31,391 nt of DNA from Mucilaginibacter_A sp050954865 (GTDB lineage: Bacteria; Bacteroidota; Bacteroidia; Sphingobacteriales; Sphingobacteriaceae), in the NCBI GenBank assembly GCA_050954865.1, contig JBPBQN010000087.1, positions 1-31,391 of the forward strand, in the 5' to 3' direction. The notes under the pieces are model-generated. The model ran no database searches, was not told the origin of the DNA, and was given only the letters and a program-made list of their open reading frames with translations. The position numbers and the translations under genes were made by a program. Shown here piece by piece: positions 24,525 through 31,091 of this stretch. Numbering within the stretch: the first letter of the stretch is position 1; each line of letters begins with the position of its first letter.

Positions 24525-25934
24525 TTAAATTTTTACAACAACTTTTAAGCCAATATCTTTTCCTTTTTTAATCATCAGCTTTAAAGCTTCCGATCTGGAA
24601 TTAAAAATTTCGCCTTCTAAAATAGCTTCGCGGATACTGCTTTTAATCAGTCCAACTTCTCTTCCGGCCTTAATACCAAAGGTTTCCATGATATCTTCGC
24701 CGGTAACGGGCGGCTGCCAGTTGCGTATCTGATCGCGTTCTTCCACATCTTTCAGCTTCTGTTTTACCAGTTCAAAATTGTTGCGGTATTTTTTTATTTT
24801 GTATTCATTTTTGGTGGTTACGTCTGCATTGCACAGCAACATCAAACCTTCAATGTCTTCTCCTGCATCAAAAAGTAAACGGCGTACGGCAGAATCGGTC
24901 ACAATTTCCTGCGCCAAAACGATTGGCCGCATGTGTAACTGTACTAATTTTTGTACCAGTTTCAATTTTTCATTCAGCGGAAGTTTAAGCTGAGCAAAAA
25001 TTTTTGGAACCATGCGTGCGCCTTTATCTTCATGACCATGAAAAGTCCAGCCATGACCAATTTCAAAACGTTTGGTAGCCGGTTTGCCAATATCGTGCAA
25101 AATGGCCGACCAGCGCAGCCATAAATCAGGCGTATTTTCGGCAATGTTATCCAGCACTTGCAGCGTGTGGTAAAAATTATCTTTGTGACCTTTGCCGCTG
25201 ATGTAGTCAATGCCAAACATTGCGTTTAACTGCGGAAAAATAAGCTGCAGCAAACCGGTTTCAAACAGGTAAACAAAACCACTTGATGGTTTTAGCGAAG
25301 CAATAATTTTGTTCAGTTCATCTGTAATCCGTTCCTGAGAAACAATTTTGATGCGTTCGCGATTATTTTTGATTGCTTTTAAAGCTTCCGGATCAATGTT
25401 GAAATTTAGTTGTGTAGCAAACCGAATGGCTCGCATCATCCGCAACGGATCATCAGAAAACGTAATTATTGGATCCAAAGGTGTCCGGATTAGTTTTTTT
25501 TCCAGATCAGCAACGCCATCAAAAGGATCAACCAAATCACCAAAATTTTCCTGATTTAAGCTGATGGCCATCGCATTGATGGTAAAATCGCGCCGGTTCT
25601 GGTCGTCTTCCAGTGTGCCGTCTTCCACAATTGGTTTTCTGGATTCCATCCGGTACGATTCTTTTCTCGCGCCAACAAATTCCAGTTCCAGATTTTGATA
25701 TTTCAGGCTGGCCGTACCAAAACTTTTAAATACAGCTACTTTTACCTTTAATTTTTTAGCGATGGTTTCTGCAAAATCAATTCCGTTGCCCAATACAACC
25801 ACATCAATGTCTTTGGATGGCCGTTGCAAAAATAAATCGCGCACGTAGCCACCAATTACAAACGCCTTCACGTGCATATCGGCTGCCACTTGGGCAATCA
25901 CGCCAAATACCGGATGTTGAAGATGTTGTTTCAT
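24525..25934 (-). CDS. cca: CCA tRNA nucleotidyltransferase / poly(A) polymerase family, with HD domain
   Basis: The 469-residue class II nucleotidyltransferase has GGYVRDLFL (28-36), the catalytic D42/D44 pair in KDIDVVV and the RRDFTINA motif (114-121). DDPLRMMRAIRFA is the helical nucleotide-selection region. An HD domain follows with LHDIGKP (279-285). It adds or repairs the 3' CCA end of tRNA. The HD domain points to an associated phosphohydrolase activity as in E. coli Cca. The product name covers both CCA-adding enzyme and poly(A) polymerase; the single copy here and the tRNA neighbours favour CCA addition. It is the first gene after an intergenic hairpin and probably starts the cca-acidic protein-miaA unit. 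Confidence 0.92.
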   Translation of the reverse strand: MKQHLQHPVFGVIAQVAADMHVKAFVIGGYVRDLFLQRPSKDIDVVVLGNGIDFAETIAKKLKVKVAVFKSFGTASLKYQNLELEFVGARKESYRMESRKPIVEDGTLEDDQNRRDFTINAMAISLNQENFGDLVDPFDGVADLEKKLIRTPLDPIITFSDDPLRMMRAIRFATQLNFNIDPEALKAIKNNRERIKIVSQERITDELNKIIASLKPSSGFVYLFETGLLQLIFPQLNAMFGIDYISGKGHKDNFYHTLQVLDNIAENTPDLWLRWSAILHDIGKPATKRFEIGHGWTFHGHEDKGARMVPKIFAQLKLPLNEKLKLVQKLVQLHMRPIVLAQEIVTDSAVRRLLFDAGEDIEGLMLLCNADVTTKNEYKIKKYRNNFELVKQKLKDVEERDQIRNWQPPVTGEDIMETFGIKAGREVGLIKSSIREAILEGEIFNSRSEALKLMIKKGKDIGLKVVVKI

Positions 25935-25956
25935 TTTTTAACCGACACTGATTTTG

Positions 25957-26002
25957 GGTAGATAAAAAAAGCATCAACCTAAGCCAATGCTGTTTTTAGG
26001 GC
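25957..26002 (-). terminator. Imperfect hairpin made of two inverted repeat arms, 3' of tsaC
   Basis: GATAAAAAAAGCATC (25961-25975) and AATGCTGTTTTTAGGGC (25986-26002) pair imperfectly over about 13 bases around a 10-nt loop. Both are arms of the dispersed repeat family. The hairpin lies in the 84-base gap after the tsaC stop and before cca. Read on minus it ends in a T-rich stretch, which fits an intrinsic terminator for dapD-GT4-tsaC. Confidence 0.5.
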
Positions 26003-26018
26003 ATAAAAATAAGGATAA

Positions 26019-26585
26019 TTATCGTCTGATAAAGCTAAACTGACCGCTTGGTTCCAGTTTCATAATGGTTGATTGCTTTTTTTCCTGCTGATTGTGCTGT
26101 TCCAGATCCACCACATAATCTACGCCATTGATAATTTCCGGATCGATATCCGCAAAGTTTTTAGGCGAAGGTTTTCCGCTGATATTAGCCGAAGTAGAAA
26201 CCAGCGGTTTACGCAAACGCTGAATCAGCTGCTCGCAAAATTGGTGTTTTGCCACGCGGATGCCTACGCTGCCATCTGCATTAATCAAAGCCGGAGAAAT
26301 ATTGCGTGCGCCGGATAAAATCAACGTCAGCGGATTTTCGGCAAACTCAATCAAATCATACACCAACTCCGGCACTTCGCGCACATAACTGGCAATTTTA
26401 TTGTCGTTATCCAGCAAAATGATCATGCTTTTGCTTTCGTCGCGCTGTTTCAGGTGATATATTTTTTCCACCGCTTCGGTATTGCTAGCATCGCAGCCAA
26501 TTCCCCAAATCGTATCGGTAGGATACAAAATGATGCCACCATCCTGCAACACTTTTAAAGCATTTGCAACTTCTTCTCTAAGCAT
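26019..26585 (-). CDS. tsaC: Threonylcarbamoyl-AMP synthase (Sua5/YciO/YrdC)
   Basis: The 188-residue YrdC-domain protein has YPTDTIWGIGCDA (21-33), the KxR motif in LKQRDESKSM (45-54) and the STSANISGKPSP segment (130-141) that supplies the SxN residues of the active enzyme. It makes threonylcarbamoyl-AMP from threonine, bicarbonate and ATP for t6A at position 37 of ANN-decoding tRNAs. It lacks the extra C-terminal domain of full Sua5, so TsaC is the better name; a YciO-type paralogue cannot be excluded. It overlaps the upstream GT4 gene by 8 bp and is translationally coupled to it. Confidence 0.9.
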   Translation of the reverse strand: MLREEVANALKVLQDGGIILYPTDTIWGIGCDASNTEAVEKIYHLKQRDESKSMIILLDNDNKIASYVREVPELVYDLIEFAENPLTLILSGARNISPALINADGSVGIRVAKHQFCEQLIQRLRKPLVSTSANISGKPSPKNFADIDPEIINGVDYVVDLEQHNQQEKKQSTIMKLEPSGQFSFIRR

Positions 26586-27735
26586 TTTTTAAAGCTTTTT
26601 GATATACATTCATTAAGTTTTCGGCTATGTATTTCTCTTCAAAACGAAGCGCGTATTCCAGTCCTTTTGTTTTCATTTTTTGCTGAAGATCTTTATCTTG
26701 CAGGATCAGGTTGATCTTTTCAGCCAAAGCAATTGCATCATCCGGATCAACATAAAAGCTATCTGGTCCGCCGGCTTCCTCCAAACAAGAACCTGTTGCG
26801 GCAACAACAGGCATGCCGGAATTTAAAGCTTCCAAAATCGGGATACCAAAACCTTCATAGCGCGACGGATAAACAAAAACTTTGGCCAACTGATAAATTA
26901 CAGGCAAATCTTCCAGCAAAACATCTGATAAAAACAGCACGCGATTTTGCAATGCTTCTTTTACCAGGTAATTTTTGATGGTTTCGGCATATTTAGTTTT
27001 ACGGCCAACCACAACCAGATTCACTTCCGCAGCGATATTTTTTAAAGCTTTTACAGCCAGCAGCAAATTTTTGCGGGTTTCTATTGTGCCCACATTTAAA
27101 ATAAATTGCTGCGGAAGTTTATATTTAAACCGCAATGCTTCTTTTACCGCATCATTTTTAAGCTGACTAAATATCGGATCGCAGCTTTGATAAACCACAT
27201 TTATTTTCTGCGGATTTATGTTGAAATGAGTTACCAAATCGGCTTTGGTTTGTTCGCTCACGGCAATTATTGCATCTGCCGTTTCGCAGGCATAACGCGC
27301 TTTCCATTCGTAAATTTTCCGGTTGATCAGCCCAAAATATTCCGGATATTTCAAGTAAATCAAATCATGAATGGTGACTACTGTTTTTATGCCACTTTTT
27401 TTGATCCCGAACGGCAACTCCTGACTTAAACCATGATACAGCTGGATTTTATCGCGAAGCAAATCCTGCACCATGCCGCTACTTCGCCACAAAGATTTAA
27501 AAGTATTGGTTTTTGGCCGATGAATTTTTGTTTTTTCAAACTCACCAAAAAAGTCGGAACCGATACCAGTTCCGACTTTTGTAGTATATAAATGATAATC
27601 GTTTTCTGGATACCATTTGGCAAGTGCTTCCACAACGCCACGGCTATAATTACCTAAACCTGTTTTATTAAGAAAAGCACGTTTGGCATCAAAACCAATT
27701 TTGAGAGGAGCAATCAGCTTTGAGCTTTCAGCCAT
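26578..27735 (-). CDS. GT4-family glycosyltransferase isolated among housekeeping genes
   Basis: The 385-residue GT-B protein has IGFDAKRAFLNKTGLGNYSRGVVEAL at the start, VVTIHDLIYLKYPEYFGLINR in the acceptor domain, FILNVGTIETRKNLLLAV and the EX7E motif in YEGFGIPILEALNSGMPVVAATGSCLEEAGG. It belongs to the mannosyltransferase-like GT4 group. It stands 3.6 kb away from the polysaccharide locus, 24 nt after dapD and overlapping tsaC by 8 bp, so it is embedded in a conserved-looking operon. It could glycosylate a cell-surface lipid or polysaccharide; the acceptor is unknown. Confidence 0.88.
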   Translation of the reverse strand: MAESSKLIAPLKIGFDAKRAFLNKTGLGNYSRGVVEALAKWYPENDYHLYTTKVGTGIGSDFFGEFEKTKIHRPKTNTFKSLWRSSGMVQDLLRDKIQLYHGLSQELPFGIKKSGIKTVVTIHDLIYLKYPEYFGLINRKIYEWKARYACETADAIIAVSEQTKADLVTHFNINPQKINVVYQSCDPIFSQLKNDAVKEALRFKYKLPQQFILNVGTIETRKNLLLAVKALKNIAAEVNLVVVGRKTKYAETIKNYLVKEALQNRVLFLSDVLLEDLPVIYQLAKVFVYPSRYEGFGIPILEALNSGMPVVAATGSCLEEAGGPDSFYVDPDDAIALAEKINLILQDKDLQQKMKTKGLEYALRFEEKYIAENLMNVYQKALKNA

Positions 27736-27759
27736 CAGTTTTTCCTTCCAACCTCAAAA

Positions 27760-28578
27760 TTAAACCGCCACATTATGCTCTCTCAAAGCATTGTTTAGCG
27801 AGGTTTTTTTATCGGTTGATTCTTTTCTTCTGCCGATAATCAACGCACAAGGAACCTGATATTCGCCGGCTGGAAATTTTTTGGTGTAAGAACCCGGAAT
27901 TACAACCGAACGGGCCGGCACAAAACCTTTGTATTCTGTCGGTGTATCTTTGGTTACATCAATAATTTTGGTAGAAGCCGTAAGCACCACATTTGCGCCC
28001 AAAACAACTTCGTGTTCCAAGTGCACACCTTCAACCACAATGGCACGCGAACCGATAAAGCAATTATCTTCAATAATAACCGGTGCAGCCTGAATCGGTT
28101 CAAGTACGCCGCCAATACCAACACCGCCGCTTAAATGTACATTTTTTCCAATCTGCGCACATGAACCAACTGTTGCCCAGGTATCTACCATTGTGCCTTC
28201 ATCTACGTAAGCACCAATGTTTACATACGATGGCATCATAATTACACCTTTGGCCAGGTAAGCGCCGTAACGGGCAATGCCATGCGGAACAACACGCACA
28301 CCAGCTTCTTTGTAGTTGGTTTTTAGCTTCATTTTATCATGAAAAACAAAAGGACCAACTTTAATTTCGGCCATTTCCCGGATTGGAAAATACATGATAA
28401 CAGCTTTTTTAATCCAATCATTAATGTGCCAACGGCCGGCAATTAACTCGGCAACGCGCAATATTCCTTTATCCAGATCATCAATTACGCTTTCAATGGC
28501 ACTAACATGATCTTTTGAACCAAGCAAAGTACGATCAATCCAAGCATCTTCTATCAGGTTTTTTACATCTGTGTACAT
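27760..28578 (-). CDS. dapD: Tetrahydrodipicolinate N-succinyltransferase
   Basis: The 272-residue protein is of normal length for DapD. It has an N-terminal helical domain (LIEDAWIDRT, VIDDLDKGILRVAE) and left-handed beta-helix repeats (VVPHGIARYGAYLAKGVIMMPSYVNIGAYVDEGTMVDTWATVGSCAQIGKNVHLSGGVGIGGVLEP). The C-terminal region is VVIPGSY with a final PCALIIGRRKESTDKKTSLN. It transfers succinyl from succinyl-CoA to tetrahydrodipicolinate in the lysine and diaminopimelate pathway, in the cytoplasm. It is the first gene of the unit dapD-GT4-tsaC. A -7-like TATGTTTG lies about 77 nt upstream on minus. Confidence 0.96.
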   Translation of the reverse strand: MYTDVKNLIEDAWIDRTLLGSKDHVSAIESVIDDLDKGILRVAELIAGRWHINDWIKKAVIMYFPIREMAEIKVGPFVFHDKMKLKTNYKEAGVRVVPHGIARYGAYLAKGVIMMPSYVNIGAYVDEGTMVDTWATVGSCAQIGKNVHLSGGVGIGGVLEPIQAAPVIIEDNCFIGSRAIVVEGVHLEHEVVLGANVVLTASTKIIDVTKDTPTEYKGFVPARSVVIPGSYTKKFPAGEYQVPCALIIGRRKESTDKKTSLNNALREHNVAV

Positions 28579-28654
28579 AGCAGTCTATTTAGTTTTAATT
28601 ATGTTATTGATTTTTAATGAGTTGCATATTAACTCAACTTGTAGCCAGTTGTGG

Positions 28655-28662
28655 CAAACATA
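28655..28662 (-). promoter_or_regulatory. Candidate -7 element for dapD
   Basis: Read on minus, TATGTTTG matches TAnnTTTG and would leave a leader of about 70 nt before the dapD start. I found no good -33 partner. The leader contains the short palindrome GAGTT-gcatatt-AACTC. Confidence 0.35.
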
Positions 28663-28721
28663 ATAAAACGAGACTTTAAATCCTGATTTAATGTGCAAAG
28701 TAATTTGCCTCACCAAAAATA

Positions 28722-28750
28722 CCTTGATAAAAGAAGCATTAAAGGAAAAT
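28722..28750 (-). repeat. Dispersed-repeat arm between dapD and a small gene
   Basis: CCTTGATAAAAGAAGCATT at 28722-28740 is a reverse-oriented arm. Read on minus it is AATGCTTCTTTTATCAAGG and continues into TATTTTTGG, matching the family tail. It lies downstream of the small minus-strand gene that stops at 28801. Confidence 0.5.
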
Positions 28751-28800
28751 TACGAAACTGAAGTATATGTAGAAAGAATCAAAAAACCGAAGAAACTAAG

Positions 28801-29013
28801 CTATAAACACTTATTAATAAGCGATAGCAAAGCAGGTGCAATTACACAATTTTTATTAACCGGTGCACTCACACCATCTTTTTTTAAAATTTTGTAATTG
28901 TCTTCATCATCAATAATTACATCTGCTTCGATGCTTGTATCGGTATGGTTAATTTGATTGGTGACGGAAATTTTTATCAATTCATCTTGATAAGTAAAAA
29001 CAGCGTTTTTCAT
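28801..29013 (-). CDS. Small hypothetical protein (70 residues)
   Basis: I do not recognise this protein. It begins MKNAVFTYQDELIKISVTNQ and has an acidic middle (DVIIDDEDNYKILKKDG) and a hydrophobic end (CVIAPALLSLINKCL). The beta-rich, charged first half reads like a real protein. A promoter-like pair (TTG 29125-29123, 18 nt, TAATTTTG 29104-29097) lies upstream on minus. Its stop is about 60 bases before a repeat arm, as for other genes here. An opposing 68-codon frame (28691-28897) overlaps it and looks less convincing. Function unknown; it could still be a chance frame. Confidence 0.45.
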   Translation of the reverse strand: MKNAVFTYQDELIKISVTNQINHTDTSIEADVIIDDEDNYKILKKDGVSAPVNKNCVIAPALLSLINKCL

Positions 29014-29363
29014 CCATTTAGATTATTTGAACAATTAAAAAATTATTATTTAGGTTATACTTGTAACAAAGGGTTTAGTTACAAATAATTAGGCTTCAAA
29101 ATTATGATATTAATGTATATAACAAGTTGTAGAGGAATAAAATACTTGTTACAATTAAATTTTTGTGGTTGTTATACCAAAAAGAATTGGATATTGTAAG
29201 TTTTGATAATTTTTGATTGATTAGTTGTGATTATTAAAATCAAATCAACCTTAACTTTATAAAAAAGTTTGAATTTTAACGGTTTTAACCAAATTTTAAC
29301 GTTTATAATAGTTTAAACAAGTAAACTTTCTGTTCGTTTTTAATCCGAAACAATTACAATAAC
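29014..29363. other. 350-base divergent intergenic region
   Basis: This AT-rich gap lies between the small minus-strand gene and the S4-domain gene. It holds a promoter candidate on minus (29097-29125) and an inverted repeat TTGTAAC (29061-29067) / GTTACAA (29078-29084) that would be in that gene's leader. ACTTGTTACAA recurs near 29145. Several runs of TTTTAAC lie just ahead of the S4 gene, but no exact TAnnTTTG on +. I see no RNA gene. Confidence 0.55.
29097..29125 (-). promoter_or_regulatory. Bacteroidota-type promoter for the small hypothetical gene
   Basis: On minus, TTG (29125-29123), 18 nt, then TAATTTTG (29104-29097) fits the -33/-7 pattern. The leader to the start at 29013 would be about 77 nt and would contain the TTGTAAC/GTTACAA inverted repeat. 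Confidence 0.45.
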
Positions 29364-29768
29364 ATGCCAGAAAAAGAGAAGCTGCGTATCGATAAATATT
29401 TATGGTCGATCAGAATATTCAAAACCCGAACTATGGCCGCCGATGCCTGCAAAGCCGGAAAAGTGAAGTTGAACGGACAGAACATTAAACCATCTCACGA
29501 AGTGCGCGTAGGCGAGGTTTACCAGGTGAGCAAAGGCATTGAAAAAAAGGTTTTAAAAGTAACCGGTTTGTTAGAAAACCGTACGGATGCCAAAACAGCC
29601 GTAATGTTTTATGAAGATCAAACGCCTGTGGAACAAACGTATAGCTATAAATCAGTTTTCGAATCTCCGATGATCAGGAGAGACCAGGGAGCAGGCCGAC
29701 CAACCAAAAAAGATCGACGTGAAATTGACGATTTGCAAGATGGATTTTTTGATCAGCCAAAAAACTGA
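29364..29768 (+). CDS. S4-domain RNA-binding protein (Hsp15/HslR-like)
   Basis: The 134-residue protein has an N-terminal S4 domain (KLRIDKYLWSIRIFKTRTMAADACKAGKVKLNG, about 5-37, then KPSHEVRVGEVYQV). A basic C-terminal tail (RRDQGAGRPTKKDRREIDD) follows. This is the Hsp15 family layout. E. coli Hsp15 binds stalled 50S subunits that carry peptidyl-tRNA; the same role here is inferred. It is a single gene, and its stop codon lies inside a perfect hairpin shared with the convergent deaminase gene. Confidence 0.88.
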   Translation: MPEKEKLRIDKYLWSIRIFKTRTMAADACKAGKVKLNGQNIKPSHEVRVGEVYQVSKGIEKKVLKVTGLLENRTDAKTAVMFYEDQTPVEQTYSYKSVFESPMIRRDQGAGRPTKKDRREIDDLQDGFFDQPKN

Positions 29769-29803
29769 TACTGTTTTTATGCCGATAAAAACAGTATCAG
29801 TTT
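29762..29803. terminator. Perfect 19-bp hairpin containing two convergent stop codons
   Basis: AAACTGATACTGTTTTTAT (29762-29780) and its exact reverse complement (29785-29803) surround a 4-base loop, GCCG. The stem contains the TGA stop of the S4 gene (29766-29768), and its other end overlaps the TAA stop of the deaminase gene (29802-29804, minus). It is made of two head-to-head arms of the dispersed repeat. It very probably acts as a bidirectional terminator or mRNA 3'-end structure, although the T-runs are inside the stem. Confidence 0.8.
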
Positions 29804-30293
29804 AATATTTGATATTTAAATCTGAAGTTAACCAGTTTTTAAAAGGAATTTGAGCTTCTTCACGCAATAGTTGCGAAGCTGGCAATTTGCGATTTGTGAG
29901 AGGCTGTTCTATTTCGTTATAAATCAACTGATCGTCAAAGCCAATTGCTGCTGCATCTGCTTTGGTATTGGCATAATAAATATGATCCAGGCGCGCCCAG
30001 TAAATTGCACCCAAACACATCGGACAAGGTTCGCAACTGGTATAAATTACACATCCTTCCAGTGTATGCGTATCTAACTCTTTGCAAGCCAACCTGATAA
30101 CTGAAATTTCTGCATGAGCTGTCGGATCTTTTTGCGGAATTACCCGATTGGCGCTCCGTGCCACAACCATTCCGTCTTTCACAATCACAGCACCAAACGG
30201 ACCGCCCAATCGTTGCTCAACATTTTGCTCGGAAAGCTGTATGGCCATCCGCATAAATTTTTCATGATTTTGTTGATCCATATTTTTTGCCAT
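29802..30293 (-). CDS. guaD: Guanine deaminase-type cytidine/deoxycytidylate deaminase family enzyme
   Basis: The 163-residue zinc deaminase has the catalytic HAE (60-62) in DPTAHAEISVIR and PCPMC (89-93) in YTSCEPCPMCLGAIYWAR. Similarity to Bacillus subtilis GuaD runs from GGPFGAVIVKDG through the GFDD-IYNEI segment to the C-terminus (PFKNWL...KY), which favours guanine deaminase (guanine to xanthine) over tRNA adenosine deaminase. Start is uncertain: the ATG at 30293 lies one base after the T-run of the ompH terminator, and an ATG at 30281 (MDQQNHEKF) resembles the GuaD start better. Expression may need read-through from ompH or an internal promoter. Confidence 0.85.
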   Translation of the reverse strand: MAKNMDQQNHEKFMRMAIQLSEQNVEQRLGGPFGAVIVKDGMVVARSANRVIPQKDPTAHAEISVIRLACKELDTHTLEGCVIYTSCEPCPMCLGAIYWARLDHIYYANTKADAAAIGFDDQLIYNEIEQPLTNRKLPASQLLREEAQIPFKNWLTSDLNIKY

Positions 30294-30294
30294 T

Positions 30295-30319
30295 AAAAAA
30301 CCCCGGTTAGGCCGGGGTT
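30295..30319 (-). terminator. Intrinsic terminator after the OmpH-like gene
   Basis: On minus, AACCCCGG (30319-30312), a 5-nt loop and CCGGGGTT (30306-30299) are followed by a T-run (30300-30295). It is the only GC-rich hairpin plus T-run I see in the window. It lies 32 bases after the ompH stop and ends immediately before the deaminase start codon. Confidence 0.88.
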
Positions 30320-30350
30320 AAAACTCAAGTTTTTAATTGGTAAAAGTTCG

Positions 30351-30941
30351 CTATTTTTTATCTTTTTTATAATTATCGTTCAAAATCTTTACCACATCGT
30401 TGGTTACGTTCAGGCTTTCATCACCAAATAAAACCGTTGGGTTAGCTTTAGAGTAAGTCAGGATCAGTTTATAACCTTTATCCTTGGCATAACCTTTCAA
30501 AAAGTCGGCAATTTTATCATACAATTTTGCATTTTCTGTACCTTGTTCCTGCTGAATTTGTGCACTTGCATTTTGATTATACGTTTGCAATTCTTGCTGT
30601 TTGCGCGCCAAACGCTGCTCGGTTGCGGCACGCTGATCAGCACTTAAAGTTGCGGCACCTTTTTGATATTCGGCCACTTCTCGCTGAAAAGCCTGACCTT
30701 TAGAAGCCACATCAACCTGTGCACGTTTGCCTTTTTCTTCCAAACGGCTGCTCATGTCTTTAAAATAATCGTATTTGCTTAGCAACGAATCAGAATTTAC
30801 ATATACAATTTCTGCTTTTGATGATACAGCAACGGTATTATTTTCGGCAGTTGTAGTGGTGGTTTGCGGCTTTTGGTTACAGGCCATTGCCAGGGCGGCA
30901 ACAGCTATTCCTAAAGTAATTTTGGATACCGTTATTTTCAT
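30351..30941 (-). CDS. OmpH/Skp-family periplasmic chaperone-like lipoprotein
   Basis: The 196-residue protein has a lipoprotein signal peptide with lipobox LAMA|C (C21), then a Thr/Asn-rich linker. The OmpH domain follows: AEIVYVNSDSLLSKYDYFKDM, a long charged coiled-coil region (about 65-140, rich in Gln, Lys and Glu) and the closing KGYKLILTYSKANPTVLFGDESLNVTNDVVKILN. Skp-like proteins hold unfolded outer-membrane proteins as trimers. Lipidated forms are common in Bacteroidota, so membrane anchoring is expected. It is divergent from gyrB, ends in a strong terminator and is followed by the deaminase gene. Confidence 0.9.
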   Translation of the reverse strand: MKITVSKITLGIAVAALAMACNQKPQTTTTTAENNTVAVSSKAEIVYVNSDSLLSKYDYFKDMSSRLEEKGKRAQVDVASKGQAFQREVAEYQKGAATLSADQRAATEQRLARKQQELQTYNQNASAQIQQEQGTENAKLYDKIADFLKGYAKDKGYKLILTYSKANPTVLFGDESLNVTNDVVKILNDNYKKDKK

Positions 30942-30960
30942 GTTTTTTCAAAAATTTTGA

Positions 30961-30968
30961 CAAAGATA
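30961..30968 (-). promoter_or_regulatory. Candidate -7 element for the OmpH-like gene
   Basis: Read on minus, TATCTTTG fits TAnnTTTG and lies 19 nt before the start codon at 30941. A TTG at the expected -33 distance is missing, so the call is tentative. Confidence 0.4.
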
Positions 30969-31033
30969 ATCTTTCAAAACAAGTATCCTAATCTTTAAAA
31001 AATCGTGTTTTAAACAGCTGTTTTGTGCTGATT

Positions 31034-31068
31034 AATACTGTTTTTATCGCCTAAAAATCGTATTTTTG
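31034..31068 (+). promoter_or_regulatory. gyrB promoter region with embedded repeat arm
   Basis: TATTTTTG at 31061-31068 matches the -7 consensus; the start codon is 23 nt downstream. At the -33 position there is only ACTG (31037-31040), part of a repeat arm, AATACTGTTTTTATCGCC (31034-31051). The arm thus lies between or over the promoter elements rather than at a 3' end, unlike most other copies. Confidence 0.5.
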
Positions 31069-31091
31069 AAGGTTAAAGTTTGATATAGCTT

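Noticed and set aside
28691..28897. 68-codon plus-strand frame starting MCKVICLTKNTL
   Set aside because: It contains a repeat arm, overlaps the more convincing minus-strand small gene and lacks a promoter match. Probably not coding.
3198..31051. CRISPR array or integron attC array as explanation of the short repeats
   Set aside because: Repeats are scattered kilobases apart, with no regular spacers, no cas or integrase gene and mixed orientation.
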